Counted from the stretch's first letter, positions 8,554-17,887 are shown. The stretch: DNA of 64,000 bases from JAGWBJ01 sp964291465 (GCA_964291465.2 OZ219938.1:115918-179917); one strand, 5' to 3'. Notes: generated by a model from the letters alone, not told the origin. Numbers and translations: made by a program.

Positions 8554-11500
8554 CTACATCCCCGTCCTGAGTATTTCCGGCGCGTCGAGCCTGCGGGCGT
8601 ACGCCACCGACAGGAGGATGGCGGCGGCGACGGCCGCGCCCAGGGCCGCCAGGACCAGCCCGATGAGGCCCGCGTGGCTGGTGATTATCATCGGAGGCAC
8701 CACGTCCTGGCCCGTGACCGTCACGTCCAGAAACCCCAGGACCCATCTGCTCAGCCATATCCCCAGGGCAGCGCCGGCGCCGATGCCCAGGAGGGCCACC
8801 ACCGCCTTCTCCAAAGCCATGGAGAGATGGAGCTGGCGTCGCGAGAACCCCAGGGACCTGACGACGGCCAGGTCCACGCGCCCCAACCGGACCGAGATTA
8901 CCGCGTAGGTCCCCAGGGCCAGCGTCACGGCAATGGTTATGGCGGCGGTCCCCAGGGCAGTCAGGCCGTTCCAGCCCCCTCCGGCCAGGGGGTTCTGCCG
9001 GGCGATCCTCCCTATGACGGCGCTGTCGCCCACCCACGAGAACGGGGGCAGCACCTCCCTCACCTCCCCCATGGTCCGTTCACGGTCCGCCGCGGCGTCC
9101 AGGGCCAGCCAGTGGGTCTGGGGCTCGAGGAAGATGCCTTGTCCCACCCGCCGCAGGTACTCCCGGTAGTCGTCCAGGGACACCAGCAGGAAGGGCCTAA
9201 GGGTCCTGGTAACGGTGGGGAACATCTCGATGGTCTCGCTGATCCTGAGGGGGACCACCTGCTGAGACGACCGCACCATCAGCTCCTCGCCTTCCAGGAA
9301 GGCCGCGTCCCCGATGGCGGGCAGGGGAAATGGTCCGGGGGGTATGAAAACGCCCATGTTTATATTGGGCAGCGCGTCCTTCCAGGCGAACCGGAGGCCC
9401 AGGCCGCCGTCGGTCCGGGATGCCGAGGGCGAGAGGATGGCGGTGTGGGGGCTGAGCTTGCCGTTGGGGAGGGCAGCCCACGTGCCCGGGGTGTCGAAGG
9501 TCTCCACCACGATGGCGTCGTTGCCTTGGAAGGGCCCCTTGGCGGTCAGGTCGTCGATGCTGATGCTTCCGGCGGGTATGTTGGTCATGGAGGCCCCGCT
9601 GGCGAATACGGAGACGGCGCTGAAGGGGGGCCGGGCCCTGGAGGGTATCGAGGGCCTGAGCGACTCCTCCAGGTAGGTCCATCCCCGGGGCGTCGGGCTC
9701 GCCCCCCGCACCGGAGCGGACAGGGGGCCCAGGAGCACATTGTAGTACTGCCCCGCCTCGTCGGACACCTTGATCCAGATGTTCAGGGAGCGGGGAAAGG
9801 CCTCGGCGGCAAGGCCCTCCGAGTTCACCCAGAGCCCTATGCCCTCGGTATCCTCGGGGAGGGGTATCCGCTGCACCCCACCGGGCACGCTTCGCAGCGG
9901 CCGGACCAGGTCGGTGATTCCCAGCTCCGAGAAGTCCTCCCTGAACCAGGCCGTCTGGCCCACGGTCTCAGGGTCGACGGTGAAGAGGGTGCCCCCGCCC
10001 ACGGGGGGCCGGTCCACCAGGCCCACCGGCTGCTGCCCGAAGGGGCCCACGGCCACGACGCCGTCAATAGCAGCAAGCTGGTTCGTCTGGCTCGCGGTGA
10101 GGGTGGGCCCCTGGATGGCCACGTCGGCCCCAAGGTCGAACAACGCCTGGTGCTCCTCGCTCCGGGAGAGGGAGGGCTGGAAGGCCGCTCCGAACACCCC
10201 CAACGCCGTGCCCATCATCAGGATCACCGCCAGAGAGCTGTGGGGCAACGGGTCCCGGGCCGCCCGCACCAGGCCGAAGGCCACCCCGGCCGACGAGACA
10301 CGGCCCGCCGCCCAGCCGATGAGCCTCAACACCAGGGGCAGGACCCGGAACATCAGCAGGGCCACGGCCAGCAGGGCCAGCACCGGCCCGATGAGCATGC
10401 TGGGGTCCATGCTCAGCGACCTGCCCAGGATGTCCCGCTCGATGAACCCCCCGCGGGTCTGGAGCTGCCACCAGATGAGTCCCACCCCGACCAGCACCGC
10501 CAGGTCCACGTAGTACCGCTGGAGCAGGGGCGCCGAGGGAGGACGGGCGCGGCTGGTCAACGACTCCACCATGCCCATCCGCGAAAGGGCAAGTCCCGAG
10601 GCCAGCAAGACCGCCAGGCTCAGCACTCCCCCGATGGCGCCCATGACGAACATGTCCGCGGACAGGCCTATGGGCAGGGACGTAGCGCCGCCCAGGGGCT
10701 TGATGGTGTCCGCCAGAAGGTACTTGACGATGGCCAGCGCCGCGAAGGGCCCGATGACGACCGACAGCAGGACGATGACCCCCTCCCCCACGGCCAGGAG
10801 GCCGGTCATCTGGGGCATGCTGGCCCCCCTGCTCCTGAACAGGCCCGCCTCGTCGCTGCGGCTGCGGGTCAGCAGGCCCATCACCAGCGCCAGGAAGTAC
10901 AACATCACGGCGACGATCAGGAACAGGAAGAGGAACAGGGAAGCCCGGGCCATAGCCAGGTCCCTCTTGTAGTCCTCCAGGGTGTTGGCCAGCCCGCTGA
11001 ACACCAGCGACTGGGGGAATCGCTTGCCCACGTCCGTTTCCAGGCCGTCCAGGGCCACCTGGGTCTCGTCCACGGTCGCGCCGGTTACCAAGTCCGTCTC
11101 CAGGAAGAGGAACCATCCATAGTCTCCCACCAGCGACGGGTAGCGGGCCCCCAGGCCCTGGAAGAAGTGCTCTTCGTCCACGTACATGGGGACGATGACG
11201 TCGTCTCCCCGCCGGTCCAGGTTGAAGTAGCTGGCCGAGGCGCCCATCCAGTACTCGTCCCGCGAGTCCACAGGGTCCGCGAAGCCCACGAGCCGCAGGG
11301 TGATGACCTCGGAGAAGTCCGTTGGGAAGGGCGGGAGGAAGACCTCGGTTCCCAGCCTCAGCCCCATGCTCCTGGCCAGGCCGTTCCCCATCACCACGTC
11401 CAGGGTCACACCCCCGGTGTCCAGGACCGGCTCCCGGCGGGGCCAGCTGCCTTCGACGAGGCTGGAGTGCTCCCGGAACTCCGTCAGGAAGAAGAGCTGC

Positions 11501-11892
11501 ACCTTGGGATTGCCGGGAATGGCCCCGACCCCCGGCCCGGGCGGCCTGGCGTACGCGGGGTAGGGAGGCGCCTTGCCCCAACGCTGGACGTCCCTGGTGA
11601 TGTTCCCCAGGCGGCGCTCGTTGATCTCCGAGACCGTCGCCCTCAGGCTCTGGTAGTCCTGGGGCCCAAGGGGCCGGTTCCGGACGGTAACGTGGGCGTT
11701 GAGGGCCGTGGAGGGGACCGAGGCGATGGAGTGCCGCAGGCCCCCCTCGGCCAGCGCCCGGGAGTAGATGGGCGCCATGGCCATGAGGGTCACCGCCGCC
11801 AGTATCCCGAAAGACGTGATCGCCGGCAGCGCCCAGTTGGACCGCATCCGGCGGGGGACGATCCACAGGAGTACCCTGATCCAGCTCAACAT
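8554..11892 (-). CDS. Large FtsX-type ABC transporter permease, paralogue
   Basis: About 1112 residues from the ATG at 11892 (MLSWIRVLLWIVPRRMRSNW); the frame also opens from a GTG at 11940, but the extra residues do not resemble a membrane-protein N terminus and read into a repeat. The layout matches the downstream paralogue: one N-terminal membrane segment, large outside domain, central membrane cluster at roughly 310-580, second outside domain and terminal FtsX trio (AITIAVTLALGTYAVISV and following). The shared architecture but divergent sequence suggests an ancient duplication forming a permease heterodimer. It is the first gene of the operon. Confidence 0.85.
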   Translation of the reverse strand: MLSWIRVLLWIVPRRMRSNWALPAITSFGILAAVTLMAMAPIYSRALAEGGLRHSIASVPSTALNAHVTVRNRPLGPQDYQSLRATVSEINERRLGNITRDVQRWGKAPPYPAYARPPGPGVGAIPGNPKVQLFFLTEFREHSSLVEGSWPRREPVLDTGGVTLDVVMGNGLARSMGLRLGTEVFLPPFPTDFSEVITLRLVGFADPVDSRDEYWMGASASYFNLDRRGDDVIVPMYVDEEHFFQGLGARYPSLVGDYGWFLFLETDLVTGATVDETQVALDGLETDVGKRFPQSLVFSGLANTLEDYKRDLAMARASLFLFLFLIVAVMLYFLALVMGLLTRSRSDEAGLFRSRGASMPQMTGLLAVGEGVIVLLSVVIGPFAALAIVKYLLADTIKPLGGATSLPIGLSADMFVMGAIGGVLSLAVLLASGLALSRMGMVESLTSRARPPSAPLLQRYYVDLAVLVGVGLIWWQLQTRGGFIERDILGRSLSMDPSMLIGPVLALLAVALLMFRVLPLVLRLIGWAAGRVSSAGVAFGLVRAARDPLPHSSLAVILMMGTALGVFGAAFQPSLSRSEEHQALFDLGADVAIQGPTLTASQTNQLAAIDGVVAVGPFGQQPVGLVDRPPVGGGTLFTVDPETVGQTAWFREDFSELGITDLVRPLRSVPGGVQRIPLPEDTEGIGLWVNSEGLAAEAFPRSLNIWIKVSDEAGQYYNVLLGPLSAPVRGASPTPRGWTYLEESLRPSIPSRARPPFSAVSVFASGASMTNIPAGSISIDDLTAKGPFQGNDAIVVETFDTPGTWAALPNGKLSPHTAILSPSASRTDGGLGLRFAWKDALPNINMGVFIPPGPFPLPAIGDAAFLEGEELMVRSSQQVVPLRISETIEMFPTVTRTLRPFLLVSLDDYREYLRRVGQGIFLEPQTHWLALDAAADRERTMGEVREVLPPFSWVGDSAVIGRIARQNPLAGGGWNGLTALGTAAITIAVTLALGTYAVISVRLGRVDLAVVRSLGFSRRQLHLSMALEKAVVALLGIGAGAALGIWLSRWVLGFLDVTVTGQDVVPPMIITSHAGLIGLVLAALGAAVAAAILLSVAYARRLDAPEILRTGM

Positions 11893-11943
11893 AGCAGCGG
11901 CGGCCCGGCATCGGAGCCCGACACCGGAGAAGCATAACACAAA

Positions 11944-12019
11944 CCCACGCCGACGGGGCCCACGCCGACGGGGCCCACGCCGACGGGGCCCACGCCGACG
12001 GGGCCCACGCCGGCGGGGC
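11944..12019. repeat. Five tandem 15-bp units in a divergent intergenic region
   Basis: The unit CCCACGCCGACGGGG is repeated five times, the last copy with ACG changed to GGC-type sequence. It lies between the start of the minus-strand ABC operon and the promoter of the plus-strand LLM gene. The period is a multiple of three, but the region is unlikely to be coding. It could be replication-slippage DNA or a reiterated protein-binding site. Confidence 0.9.
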
Positions 12020-12031
12020 CCTCCCCGGCGG

Positions 12032-12061
12032 TTGACACCCGGCGGGCGCCGTCATTAGACT
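12032..12061 (+). promoter_or_regulatory. Sigma-70-like promoter for the LLM gene at 12168
   Basis: TTGACA at 12032-12037 is followed after 18 bases by TAGACT at 12056-12061. The predicted leader of about 100 bases contains a degenerate repeat of TTGCCCGGTTCGCCCCGG-like units before the ribosome site. Confidence 0.55.
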
Positions 12062-12167
12062 CCGGCGTGTGGCGAGGCCCGGCGCCGGCCGGCCCGCTTG
12101 CCCGGTTCGCCCCGGTTGCCCGTTCGCCCCGATTGCCCGGTTCGCCCCGGTTGAAGGGAGGCTGGAA

Positions 12168-13163
12168 TTGCCCCGGTTGAAGGTCGACATCAGGGTCCCC
12201 GTGGGGCTGCCGATCCCGGAGACGGCCGACTTCATCGCCGGCTGCGAGGAGGCAGGGTTCCACGGCGTCGGCGTCCACGACCATCAGCACAGCGGCAGGG
12301 ACGTGTACGTCACCCTGGCCCTGGCCGCCGAGCGGACGACGACGCTGACCCTCTACCCGGCGACCTCCAACCCCGTGACCAGGCATCCCATGGTGCTGGC
12401 CTCCCTGGCCCACAGCCTGGAGGAGATCGCCCCCGGGCGGGTGGTCTCGACCATTGCCCCCGGCTTCCTGTCCGTGGGGAACATCGGACGCCGGCGGGCC
12501 CGGGTGCAGGAGATGCGCGAGGCGGTGTCGACGGTCAAGGGCCTGCTGGCGGGAGAGGCCCTCCCCTTCGGCAACACCCGCACCAGGCTGGGCAACGTCA
12601 GCCGCCCCCCGACTCCAGTGTACATGACCGCGGCCGGCCCCAGGATGGTGGAGCTTGCCGGCGAGGTCGCCGACGGCGTGCTGCTGATGGCCGGCCTCGA
12701 CCCCCGGGCGGCGGCCGAGGCCAGGCGGCTGCTGAAAGCCGGCGCCGACCGGGCGGGCCGCGACCTGACGGACTTTCCCCTCGTGTTCATAACGCCCATG
12801 GCCGTGGACGAGGGGGACGGCTCGGCCCGCCGCTGGCCCCAGGGCTGGCTCTCGCCCGACAGGCCCTGGCTCGCCTACCCCAGCAAGTCCAACTTCCACT
12901 GGCTCCGCCACGCGGGCATCGACATCCCCGACGACGTGCGGCCGGAGCAGGTATCCGACGACATGGCTTCCAGGATATGCGACGCCTTCGGCCTGTTCGG
13001 CACCGAGGAGCAGTGCGCCGCACGCCTGGAACGGGCCGTGGAGGAGGCGGGCGTGGAGCACGTGTTCCTCTTCCCATCCCACACCGTAAGGGGCGGATAC
13101 GACATGCCCGTGCGCGAGGTGGAGGCATTCCGCAGGACCATCAGGCCCAGGCTTGGGCTGTAG
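12168..13163 (+). CDS. LLM-class flavin-dependent oxidoreductase
   Basis: 331 residues. I start at the TTG at 12168 because GGGAGG lies six bases upstream and the protein then begins like its paralogue at 14462 (LPRLKVDIRVPVG). The fold is the bacterial luciferase-like barrel: GVGVHDHQHSGRDVYVTLALAAERT, LYPATSNPVTRHP, LAPGFLSVG-type strand, and LAGEVADGVLLM. Members use reduced FMN or F420 to oxidise small organic molecules. It has its own promoter and precedes two other LLM genes, so a catabolic cluster is likely; substrate unknown. Confidence 0.85.
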   Translation: MPRLKVDIRVPVGLPIPETADFIAGCEEAGFHGVGVHDHQHSGRDVYVTLALAAERTTTLTLYPATSNPVTRHPMVLASLAHSLEEIAPGRVVSTIAPGFLSVGNIGRRRARVQEMREAVSTVKGLLAGEALPFGNTRTRLGNVSRPPTPVYMTAAGPRMVELAGEVADGVLLMAGLDPRAAAEARRLLKAGADRAGRDLTDFPLVFITPMAVDEGDGSARRWPQGWLSPDRPWLAYPSKSNFHWLRHAGIDIPDDVRPEQVSDDMASRICDAFGLFGTEEQCAARLERAVEEAGVEHVFLFPSHTVRGGYDMPVREVEAFRRTIRPRLGL

Positions 13164-13221
13164 GCACGGACCGGACCCCGCGTCCGCCGTTCCGCCGTCC
13201 CCACGCCCGCGATCCTGTCTG

Positions 13222-13250
13222 TTGACACCCTTCCGGCGCCCCAGTACACT
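13222..13250 (+). promoter_or_regulatory. Promoter of the Pro/Thr-rich lipoprotein gene
   Basis: TTGACA at 13222-13227, exactly 17 bases, then TACACT at 13245-13250. The AAGGGA at 13255-13260 can serve as ribosome site for the ATG at 13272. Confidence 0.6.
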
Positions 13251-13271
13251 CCCCAAGGGACATATGGCCCG

Positions 13272-14405
13272 ATGCATCGATTTGTCGTCAAGCTCTCCCT
13301 GATAGCCCTTGGCAGTCTATTCGCTCTGGCAGGTGCCTGTAGTCCAGAGGCTCCGACCTACACTCCGTACCCGACCTTGGCTCCCATTCCCCCGGCCCCG
13401 ACCTACACTCCGTACCCGACCTTGGCTCCCATCCCCCCAGCTCCGACCTACACCCCTTATCCCAGCCTAGCACCGGCCCCTACTTACACACCCTACCCGA
13501 CATACACCCCATACCCAACTCCCCCTGCCACGCCAAACCCGACCATTGCCCCGGCTTCAACCCGGACGCCTCATCCGGAGCCGACTCCTACCGCGCATCC
13601 AACTCCCACGCCATATCCGACTGTTACGCCGATTCCTACTCCAACCATTACACCCACTCCGGTCGATCTGAGTACCACGGATGAGGCGGAAATGTGGGTG
13701 TATTTGTGGGTCGAGGACACGTATGAAGGCCCTAGGATTGCCGCTAGCGTTTTGTCTGCATTTGACATACGTTACGCCGATGTCTCTGTGCAAGCGGGAA
13801 AGCGGTCAGATAACCATTCTAACGATAGTCCGATTTACCGCGGAGAAACTCAACAGTTGTCAGCCTTACAGCCCAGGTTGAATGACCTATTGGACGTCAC
13901 CGGTGTCTCCGTTGCCATATCGAACGGGAGATTCCGTTGTGAAAGGCACGATACCTCAAACAGCGAGGAACTGGTCTATGCCTGCGAAAGGCGTCCGATG
14001 ATTCTCGTCCAAGCTCTAACCACAACAACTGGGCCCGATGACTTGGATTTGAGCACGGCGGCCACTGCGCCAATATGGGTATACCTATGGGATGACGGCC
14101 CAAGTCAAGAGCCTAGCCTTCAGGTGAGCATACAACCCATCTTCGACGCCAACGCCTTTCAGGTCTATGTCTTGGTTCGGGCTGGAAGGAGCTCAACAGT
14201 ATTGACCATATACGACCCGGTTTTTGCAGGAGAGCCTCAGCAGCTATCATGGGGTTCCGTGGTTGATCTCGACTTCATCAAGAATCTTGAGGATATTACG
14301 GGAATCTCAATCGATGTACGGGACGGACAGGACGCTTCTTTCCGTTGTGAACGACACGAAAGCTCCACTGTCCAAGAGTTAGTCTACGCTTGTGCCTTGC
14401 GCTAA
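13272..14405 (+). CDS. Lipoprotein with YTPYPT repeat linker and two copies of an unknown domain
   Basis: 377 residues. A lipoprotein signal ends in LAGAC (Cys23). Residues 25-130 are a Pro/Thr/Tyr linker with repeats of PTYTPYPTLAPIPPA. Two related domains follow (about 135-245 and 250-377), each starting WVYLW and ending in FRCERHxxS with a later ELVYAC, so each has a conserved Cys pair. I do not recognise the domain. Base composition is visibly lower in GC than the flanking LLM genes, and the gene sits between two close LLM paralogues, which suggests later insertion or transfer. It likely acts on the outer face of the membrane. Confidence 0.75.
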   Translation: MHRFVVKLSLIALGSLFALAGACSPEAPTYTPYPTLAPIPPAPTYTPYPTLAPIPPAPTYTPYPSLAPAPTYTPYPTYTPYPTPPATPNPTIAPASTRTPHPEPTPTAHPTPTPYPTVTPIPTPTITPTPVDLSTTDEAEMWVYLWVEDTYEGPRIAASVLSAFDIRYADVSVQAGKRSDNHSNDSPIYRGETQQLSALQPRLNDLLDVTGVSVAISNGRFRCERHDTSNSEELVYACERRPMILVQALTTTTGPDDLDLSTAATAPIWVYLWDDGPSQEPSLQVSIQPIFDANAFQVYVLVRAGRSSTVLTIYDPVFAGEPQQLSWGSVVDLDFIKNLEDITGISIDVRDGQDASFRCERHESSTVQELVYACALR

Positions 14406-14461
14406 ATGGAGAACACAGTATTGAGGTCGGCGAACTCCCCAGGGTACGCGCGGAGGCCACG

Positions 14462-15451
14462 TTGAAGCTGAAAGTGGACATCAGGATCCCCGTGGGCATG
14501 CCCGTCCAGGACACCGCGGACTTCATCGCCGAGTGCGAGGAGGCGGGCCTGCACGGTGTGGGAGTCCACGACCACCAGCACAGCGCCAGGGACGTGTTCG
14601 TCACCCTGGCGCTGGCCGCCGAGCGGACGACGACTCTGACCCTCTACCCGGCCACCTCCAACCCGGTGACCAGGCACCCCATGGTGCTGGCCGCCCTGGC
14701 CGCCACCCTGGGGGAGGTCGCCCCCGGCCGGTCCCACCTCACCCTGGCCCCCGGCTTTCTGTCGGTGGGCAACATCGGCCACCGCATGGCCCGTGTGGCC
14801 GAGATGCGGGAGGCCGTCCTCACCATCAAACGCCTGCTGGCCGGGGAGACACTGCCCTTCGGCTACACCCACTCCCGCATGCGCCGGGTGGCCCTGGAGC
14901 CGACGCCCGTCTACGTCCTGGCCTCGGGGCCCCGCATGATGGAGCTTGCGGGGGAGGTGGGGGACGGCGCCATGGTGCTGGTCGGCCTCCACCCCAACGC
15001 CGTCGCCGAGGCCCGCAGGCTCCTGCAGGTGGGGGCTGACAGGGCCGGCCGCGACCTGAAGGACTTTCCCGTGATCTTCATCGCGCCCATGTCGGTGGAC
15101 GGCGGCGACGGCTCGGCGAGGCGGTGGCCCCGCACCTGGCTGGGGCCGGCCAAGCCGTGGATCACCGAGCCGGCGTCCAATCTGTACTGGCTGCGCCAGT
15201 CGGGGATAGACCTCCCCAAGGACGTGGACCCCGACCGGATGTCGGTGGAGACGGCGGACCGCATCTGCGACGCCTGGGGCCTCTACGGCAGCCCGGAGCA
15301 CTGCGCCCGCCGCCTGGAGCGGGCGGTGGATGAGGCGGGCCTGGAGCACGTCTTCCTCTTCCCCAGCCACACCATCGCCGGAGGCTACTGGTTCCCCATG
15401 CGGGAGATCGAGGCCTTCCGCCGGTGCATCAAGCCCATGCTGACGGCCTAG
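14462..15451 (+). CDS. LLM-class flavin-dependent oxidoreductase, paralogue of the 12168 gene
   Basis: 329 residues from TTG at 14462, with CGGAGG five bases upstream. It shares long identical stretches with the gene at 12168 (KVDIR-PVG-P, GVGVHDHQHS-RDV, LAAERTTTLTLYPATSNPVT, EHVFLFPSHT), clearly a tandem duplicate now separated by a lipoprotein gene. The conserved His pair in HDHQH lies where luciferase-family enzymes contact the flavin. It is followed 18 bases later by a third LLM gene, so the two are probably co-transcribed. Confidence 0.87.
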   Translation: MKLKVDIRIPVGMPVQDTADFIAECEEAGLHGVGVHDHQHSARDVFVTLALAAERTTTLTLYPATSNPVTRHPMVLAALAATLGEVAPGRSHLTLAPGFLSVGNIGHRMARVAEMREAVLTIKRLLAGETLPFGYTHSRMRRVALEPTPVYVLASGPRMMELAGEVGDGAMVLVGLHPNAVAEARRLLQVGADRAGRDLKDFPVIFIAPMSVDGGDGSARRWPRTWLGPAKPWITEPASNLYWLRQSGIDLPKDVDPDRMSVETADRICDAWGLYGSPEHCARRLERAVDEAGLEHVFLFPSHTIAGGYWFPMREIEAFRRCIKPMLTA

Positions 15452-15469
15452 CCCGCCGGGAGGTCCGCC

Positions 15470-16408
15470 ATGAAGTTCGGCATCATGCTTCCCCACTACC
15501 GTCAGGTGGCCTCCACCGAGGGCATACGCCGGGTCGCGTTGGAGGCCGAGGCCATGGGCTACCACTCGGTGTGGGTCAGCGAGCACATCGCGGTCCCCTA
15601 CGACGCCGAGGAGCGGTTCGGCAAGGGCTACTACGACCCGTTCACGGTGCTGGCATACGCGGCGGCAGTCACCGAGCGGGTGCTCCTAGGCACCAGCATC
15701 ATCGTCCTGCCCCTCCGAGAGCCGCTGCACCTGGCCCAGGTGGCGGCCACCGTGGACCAGCTCTCCGGCGGCCGTCTCATCCTGGGCGTGGGAGTCGGCT
15801 CCACCGAGGGCGAGTTCCGGGCCCTGGGCGCCAACTGGGAGGAGAGGGGCGCCGTCACCGACGAGTCCATCCAGGTGCTGAAACACGCCTGGACCGCGGA
15901 GCGGCCCGACTTCAGGGGACGGTTCAGGACCTTCTCGGACGTCAACTGCTATCCGCAGCCGGTGCAGAAGCCCCATCCCCCCATCTGGGTTGGGGGAGGC
16001 AGCGCCCGGTCCATACGGCGGGCGGCTGAGCAGGGTGTCGCCTGGCATCCCAGCAGGCCCGGCTTCGACCACCTCTCCAAGTCGATACCCCGCCTGCGGG
16101 AGCTGACGGCCCGGGCCGGGCGGGACCCGGCCGCCGTGGAGGTGGCGGTCCGCCACCCCATGAAGCTGACCGACCGTCCGCCGGGGCGCATGCAGGCTAC
16201 GACCCCGTCGGTGGGCGCCCCCGAGGTCTGGCCCCTGGTGGACACCCCCGGCAGGGTGGTGGAGGCGGTGGGCCGGTTCCAGGAGATGGGCGTGGGATAC
16301 CTGGTGATGGACACCTTCTACAGCATCCCGGAGCTCCACGATGAGACGGTGGACTCGGTGCTGTCCACCGTGGAGCGGTTCGCCCGGGAGGTCATGTCCC
16401 AGTTCTAG
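15470..16408 (+). CDS. LLM-class (F420-type) flavin-dependent oxidoreductase
   Basis: 312 residues with GGGAGG before the ATG. The pattern is that of the TIGR03619-like F420 subgroup: MKFGIMLPHYR, VWVSEHIAVP, TSIIVLPLREPLHLAQVAATVDQLSGGRLILGVGVG, and PHPPIWVGGGS with a Gly-rich phosphate-binding strand. It is only distantly related to the two upstream LLM genes. Use of F420 rather than FMN is an inference from resemblance. The gene probably belongs to the same catabolic operon. Confidence 0.85.
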   Translation: MKFGIMLPHYRQVASTEGIRRVALEAEAMGYHSVWVSEHIAVPYDAEERFGKGYYDPFTVLAYAAAVTERVLLGTSIIVLPLREPLHLAQVAATVDQLSGGRLILGVGVGSTEGEFRALGANWEERGAVTDESIQVLKHAWTAERPDFRGRFRTFSDVNCYPQPVQKPHPPIWVGGGSARSIRRAAEQGVAWHPSRPGFDHLSKSIPRLRELTARAGRDPAAVEVAVRHPMKLTDRPPGRMQATTPSVGAPEVWPLVDTPGRVVEAVGRFQEMGVGYLVMDTFYSIPELHDETVDSVLSTVERFAREVMSQF

Positions 16409-16512
16409 AAGGGCGCCCCGCTATCCGCCCGGAGAGGGATAGGCGGGACCGGTGCCCCCATCCCGCCCTTGCCCCATCGCAAGCTATGGGAAGGGACCTG
16501 TGAGGTGAGCGC

Positions 16513-16986
16513 ATGAACCTGGAGGAGTTGGAGAAGCGGGTACGGGCCCTGGAAGACGTGGAGGCCATCCGCAACCTGAAGGCGACCTACGCTGGCTACT
16601 GCGACGACAACTACGACGCCGACAGGATAGCCGAGCTGTTCGTCGAGGATGCCGTTTGGGAGAGCAGCGAGCTGGGCAGGTTCGAGGGACGGGAGGCGAT
16701 CCGGGAGTTCTTCCGAAGGGCCTCTGGGATATACACCTTCGCCATCCACTACAGCCTCAACTCCAGGATCCAGGTGGATGGCGACACCGCCAAGGCCCGC
16801 TGGTACCTGTTCATGCCCTGCACCGTCGGCGAGGGCGATCGGGCCATGTGGAGGGCCGGCATCGACGACGAGGAGTACGTGCGGGTGGACGGGCGGTGGA
16901 TGTTCAAGCACAAACGGGCCACGGGGCTGTTCAACACGCCCTTCGACGAGGGGTGGGCCCGTAACCGCTTCGCCCAGTCCTCGTAG
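16513..16986 (+). CDS. SnoaL/NTF2-like domain protein
   Basis: 157 residues. The sequence ALEDVEAIRNLKATYAGYCDDNYDADRIAELFVEDAVWE is the standard N terminus of the SnoaL_4 type NTF2-like fold, ending with the strands DGRWMFKHKRA. These cone-shaped proteins include aromatic-ring hydroxylase small subunits, dehydratases and cyclases acting on small organics. Catalytic residues cannot be assigned. The start ATG follows GTGAG; the gene lies between an LLM oxidase and an aldo/keto reductase, suggesting a shared pathway. Confidence 0.75.
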   Translation: MNLEELEKRVRALEDVEAIRNLKATYAGYCDDNYDADRIAELFVEDAVWESSELGRFEGREAIREFFRRASGIYTFAIHYSLNSRIQVDGDTAKARWYLFMPCTVGEGDRAMWRAGIDDEEYVRVDGRWMFKHKRATGLFNTPFDEGWARNRFAQSS

Positions 16987-17045
16987 GCCCATTCGTCGGA
17001 GCCCATCCTTCATTCGATGATTCGTCACTTAGGAGGACCCCCTAA

Positions 17046-17867
17046 ATGGAGCAGAGAAGCCTGGGCGGCCTGCCGGTCAACGTCGTGGGCCTGGGGACCG
17101 CCGCCACCTTTCAGCTCTTTCGGACCCCGTCGGACGAGGAGCAGGCGACGAGGACCCGCGTGGTCGATAGCTGCCTGGCCAACGGGGCCAACTTCATCGA
17201 CTCGTCGCCGATGTACGGGGAGAGCGAGCGCATGATAGGGCTGGCCACGGCGGGCCGCAGGGACCGGTTCCAGCTGGCCACCAAGGTCTGGATCAGGGGC
17301 AAGGAGGCCGGCAAAGCCCAGATCGACACCTCTTTCCGGCTGCTGGGGACCGACTACATAGACGTGTTCCAGGTACACAACCTGGTGGATACCCAGGTCC
17401 AGCTTCCCCAGCTGGAGCGGCTGAAGGCCGAGGGAAAGATCGGGGTCATCGGGGTCACCCACTACCTCACATCCACCTACGCTGAGATCATGGACATCAT
17501 GAGGTCCGGCAGGGTCGGGGCCATACAGATCCCCTACAACCTCACCGAGCGGACCTGCGAGCAGGCCGTCCTCCCCCTGGCCGAGGAGCTGGGTATCGGC
17601 GTCATTGTGATGGTCCCCCTAGGGAGCGGCAGCCTGGTGAGGGGCCTCAAGAAAGAGCCGGACATCACACCCCTCAAGGAGTACGGTGTCGACACCTGGG
17701 CCCAGGCCCTCCTATGGTGGGTGCTGGGGGACCCCCGGGTCACCGTGGCCATACCCGCCACCTCCCGGCCGGAGAGGGTCGCCGAGAACGCCCGCGTCGG
17801 CAACCTGCCCATGATGCCCGCCGAGCTGCGGGAGTACGTGTCCGCCGAGGCCGGCCGCTGCCTCTAG
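17046..17867 (+). CDS. Aldo/keto reductase
   Basis: 273 residues, NAD(P)H-dependent carbonyl reductase fold. The catalytic tetrad is visible: Asp52, Tyr57 (FIDSSPMYGESE), Lys80 (LATKVW) and His111 (DVFQVHNL). AGGAGG at 17031-17036 precedes the ATG. The C-terminal VTVAIPATSRPERVAENARV is the coenzyme-binding end. It ends the plus-strand catabolic run begun at 12168; the natural aldehyde or ketone is unknown. Confidence 0.87.
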   Translation: MEQRSLGGLPVNVVGLGTAATFQLFRTPSDEEQATRTRVVDSCLANGANFIDSSPMYGESERMIGLATAGRRDRFQLATKVWIRGKEAGKAQIDTSFRLLGTDYIDVFQVHNLVDTQVQLPQLERLKAEGKIGVIGVTHYLTSTYAEIMDIMRSGRVGAIQIPYNLTERTCEQAVLPLAEELGIGVIVMVPLGSGSLVRGLKKEPDITPLKEYGVDTWAQALLWWVLGDPRVTVAIPATSRPERVAENARVGNLPMMPAELREYVSAEAGRCL

Positions 17868-17887
17868 GCAGAACCGAATTCAGGGAA

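Noticed and set aside
8356..11937. Very long open frame on the forward strand opposite the ABC permease
   Set aside because: A consequence of high GC; its composition is His/Gly/Arg-rich without domains, and the minus-strand permease accounts for the sequence.
11943..12030. Possible CRISPR array
   Set aside because: The 15-bp units are contiguous, without spacers, and no cas genes are present.
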